Source of the DNA: G020350405 sp964513655
Lineage (GTDB): Bacteria; Planctomycetota; Phycisphaerae; Sedimentisphaerales; Anaerobacaceae
Length of the DNA: 13,199 nucleotides
NCBI GenBank assembly: GCA_964513655.1
Contig: CAZENQ010000090.1
Location: 1 to 13,199, forward strand
Direction: 5' to 3'
In this document: one piece after another, positions 11,474-13,199 of the stretch
Position numbering within the stretch: position 1 is the first letter of the stretch
Layout: every line of letters starts with the position of its first letter
Translations under genes and position numbers: made by a program
Notes under the pieces: generated by a model
The model's input: only the letters and a program-made list of their open reading frames with translations
Databases searched by the model: none
Told to the model about the DNA's origin: nothing

Positions 11474-11513
11474 GGATTCCCGCTCCCCAGGGGATAAATT
11501 TCGCGGGAATGAC
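11474..11513. repeat. GGATTCCCGC...GCGGGAATGACA palindrome with nested insert, copy 3
   Basis: Same arms and flanks as copy 2, but the loop holds TCCCCAGGGGATAAATTT, itself a small hairpin (TCCCC/GGGGA) with a TAAA tail. The degenerate copy at 298 carries the matching insert (TCCCTAAGGGATAAA) in the same place. Confidence 0.7.
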
Positions 11514-11659
11514 AGGGAGGGGTTGGAATGAAGTTGGCGCGAAGATGCTACGGCGGAGGGTTTAAAAAGTTTTTTTGGCTTGCGTTGAGGGTTGGTTTCG
11601 CTGATGATATGGAAGGTTATTGAACAGGCTACGGTGATATAGTGTGAATTGAAGGGCGA

Positions 11660-12112
11660 GTGAAGATGACGGAAGTTCCGCCGATTTTACTTTCAGCAAT
11701 TATATGCGAGCGGGTGATATTTGATAAGATATCGGGGATGCCGAGTATTATCAATATTATCCAGAACGTGAATTCTCCGAAGTATCCGGTGCGGTATCCA
11801 TCGCTTGTTTTCTTCTGTGAGCTGACGAACGGGCACGGCAAAACGAAGACGAAGATAAGACTCGTTGATGACCAGGAGGAGGAAAAGGCCCTGTTTGAGC
11901 AGGAGGGGATGGTGGATTTTAAGGACGTCAGGCAGGTGCTTAGTTTAGCGTTGAACTTGCAAGGGATTGGTCTGCCTCATCCGGGGGGGTATCGGTTTCA
12001 ACTGTTTGCGGAGGAGCATTTGTTGGGTGAGAGGCGGATTACATGTAATAAGGTCAAACTTCGCCCGAGAGGCGGTGGTGAAGGCGGGAGTACAGAGGGG
12101 ACGGGTGGATGA
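11660..12112 (+). CDS. DUF6941-like hypothetical protein
   Basis: 150 aa, started at GTG 11660 (GAAGGG 5 bases upstream) or at ATG 11666. The opening PPILLSAIICERVIFDKISG (7-26), followed by MPSIINIIQNVNSPKYP, and the later FFCELTNGHGKTKTKIRLVD (about 51-70) and GYRFQLFAEEHLLGERRI (about 109-126), fit the beta-rich DUF6941 pattern: an N-terminal strand with C-[DE]-x-V, 'S-I-I-N-I', and a beta-sandwich-like body. The C-terminus is a Gly-rich tail (PRGGGEGGSTEGTGG). There is no signal peptide or membrane segment. The function of the family is unknown, and the assignment is from memory of its look. A 71-base gap separates it from the aldo/keto reductase gene, so co-transcription is possible. No clear promoter was found. 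Confidence 0.65.
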   Translation: MKMTEVPPILLSAIICERVIFDKISGMPSIINIIQNVNSPKYPVRYPSLVFFCELTNGHGKTKTKIRLVDDQEEEKALFEQEGMVDFKDVRQVLSLALNLQGIGLPHPGGYRFQLFAEEHLLGERRITCNKVKLRPRGGGEGGSTEGTGG

Positions 12113-12183
12113 GTTAAAGTTTGGTTGGCTGGAATGTTTTTGTAAGGTTTTTGGTCTTAAGTTTGTTGAAAGGGGTGATTAAG

Positions 12184-13158
12184 ATGGAATGTGGACGTCG
12201 AGAGTTTTTGAAGGCGGTAGGTGCATCGGCGGCTGGTGCGTTTTTTTCGTGTGGTGTGTTGGGAGTGGGCTGTAAAGAGCGGCCGGGTGAGATAGCTGTT
12301 GAGGCCTATCCAAAGCGGATATTAGGAAAGACGGACGAGCAGGTTTCAATAATTGCGTTCGGGGGGATAGTTGTCATGGACGCTGAACCTGAGCATGCGG
12401 CCAAGGTGGTGGGGGAGGCGGTTACGAGGGGGATAAATTACTTTGATGTTGCGCCGACATACGGCGATGCGGAGTTGAAGTTAGGACCTGCACTGAAGCC
12501 GTATCGCGATAAGGTGTTCTTAGCGTGTAAGACGCAGAAGCGGGACAAGGCAGGCGCCGAGAAAGAGCTGCGGGAGTCTTTGAACAGGCTGCAGACCGAC
12601 CACTTCGATTTGTATCAGCTTCATGCGATAGCGGACGTGGAGAAGGATGTTAAGGCGGCGCTGGGCAAGGGTGGGGCGATGGAGACGATCTTAGCGGCGC
12701 GGAGGCAGGGGCTCGTGCGGTATATTGGCTTTTCGGCGCATTCGGCGGAGGCGGCGCTGGCGGCGATGCGGGAGTTTGAGTTTGATACGGCGATGTATCC
12801 CGTTAACTTTGCGTGTCACTACAACAGCGGGTTTGAGACGGAGGTATTGGCGGAGGCGAGGGGACAGGGTATGGGGACAATCGCACTTAAGGCGATGGCG
12901 AAACAGCGTTGGCAGGGGCCGAAGCGGTATAAGAAATGCTGGTATGAGCCGGTTGATGAGCGGGAGCTTGCGAGGAAGGCATTGAGCTGGACGCTGGCAC
13001 AGGGCGTATCGGTTGCGATACCGCCGGGGGAGGAGTCGCTGTGGCGGATGGCGGTGGAGCTTGGGCCGGAGTGCGGCGAGCCGACGAGTGTTGAGCTTTC
13101 GGAACTGGAGCAGATTGCTGCCGAGTGCAAGGTGATATTCTCATCAGGGCGGGGTTAG
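12184..13158 (+). CDS. Tat-exported aldo/keto reductase
   Basis: 324 aa. The start is ATG 12184: AGGGG lies 8 bases upstream, and the twin-arginine signal G-R5-R6-E-F-L-K begins there. Earlier in-frame starts would add a meaningless 21-residue extension. A hydrophobic stretch and a Cys (GVGC at about 30-33) could mark lipoprotein processing, but the -3 residue is not ideal. The reductase fold carries the full catalytic tetrad: D88 and Y93 in YFDVAPTYGDAE, K116 in LACKTQK and H147 in DLYQLHAI. The later barrel part has YIGFSAHS (about 180-187), PVNFACHYN and an NADPH-side VSVAIPPGEES segment. Many planctomycetes carry such 'twin-arginine plus aldo/keto reductase' proteins, thought to act outside the cytoplasm on sugars or carbonyls; the substrate is unknown. 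A further gene starts 22 bases after its stop, so an operon is likely. Confidence 0.88.
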   Translation: MECGRREFLKAVGASAAGAFFSCGVLGVGCKERPGEIAVEAYPKRILGKTDEQVSIIAFGGIVVMDAEPEHAAKVVGEAVTRGINYFDVAPTYGDAELKLGPALKPYRDKVFLACKTQKRDKAGAEKELRESLNRLQTDHFDLYQLHAIADVEKDVKAALGKGGAMETILAARRQGLVRYIGFSAHSAEAALAAMREFEFDTAMYPVNFACHYNSGFETEVLAEARGQGMGTIALKAMAKQRWQGPKRYKKCWYEPVDERELARKALSWTLAQGVSVAIPPGEESLWRMAVELGPECGEPTSVELSELEQIAAECKVIFSSGRG

Positions 13159-13179
13159 TCATTTGCAGGAGATTAGGCA

Positions 13180-13199
13180 ATGGGAAGTGAAGGCGGCAA
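13180..13199 (+). CDS. Start of a gene running off the window
   Basis: ATG at 13180 preceded by AGGAG (13167-13171) at 8 bases. Only MGSEGG is visible. The strong ribosome site and the 21-base gap after the reductase gene suggest the next member of the same operon. The product is unknown. Confidence 0.55.

Larger units (their letters stand above)
11146..11659. other. Spacer with duplicated palindromes, no supported gene
   Basis: About 510 bases. The left half (11146-11350) shows nothing I can support; an AGGAGAGG at 11203-11210 is followed only by very short frames. The right half carries G-rich 'AGCGTATAGCGTTTAGGG' type repeats (about 11357-11400 and 11441-11470) and two GGATTCCCGC palindromes. 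Confidence 0.5.

Noticed and set aside
12121..12183. Upstream start for the aldo/keto reductase (extra 21 residues)
   Set aside because: It would bury the twin-arginine signal, and the ATG at 12184 has the better ribosome site.

Overview
The window looks like a piece of a chromosome from Planctomycetota, most likely class Phycisphaerae. This is an inference. It rests on a large secreted glycosidase ending in EF-hand-like repeats and a dockerin-like tail, a REP-associated tyrosine transposase (RAYT) with REP hairpins, a Tat-exported aldo/keto reductase, a DUF6941-like protein, and long G-rich spacers littered with palindromic repeats. No tRNA, rRNA or CRISPR array was seen.

Left part (1-2311): a decapitated integrase/transposase remnant, then a 0.5 kb spacer with a strong hairpin, a 10-bp inverted repeat and a sigma70-like promoter. 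This promoter leads into an unrecognised pair, a lipoprotein (704-1516) and a small soluble protein (1574-1924). A G-rich spacer with quadruplex-type motifs follows.

Middle (2312-6327): a secreted multi-domain glycoside hydrolase has its own near-consensus promoter. Behind it, the first ~58 codons of a branched-chain aminotransferase gene are cut off by a RAYT element, which consists of four tandem REP hairpins and a 150-aa Y1/HUH transposase. A YiiX-like (permuted papain/NlpC) cysteine peptidase begins 15 bases after the transposase stop. A repeat cluster follows it.

Right-centre (6570-8140, minus strand): a Spy/CpxP-like exported helical protein, a membrane-anchored cysteine-rich zinc-ribbon protein and a single-domain FHA protein. 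The FHA gene is divergent from a plus-strand exported coiled-coil protein (8305-8811), with candidate back-to-back promoters between them. A SO_0444-type Cu/Zn efflux permease follows (8899-9927).

Right part (9928-13199): a repeat-rich spacer hides a 43-codon GTG-start gene for ribosomal protein bL34 (rpmH, 10367-10498), standing without rnpA. Then come an unrecognised minus-strand orphan, another spacer with a duplicated palindrome, a DUF6941-like gene, a Tat-signal aldo/keto reductase and the first codons of a further gene at the edge.

The most coherent biological story is the repeat ecology. A RAYT with its own REP cassette has destroyed a metabolic gene, REP hairpins of the same architecture occur elsewhere in the window, and other palindrome families (some nested inside each other) fill the spacers. 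Apart from this, the window is a set of mostly independent short transcription units, and I see no clear multi-gene defence or biosynthetic system.
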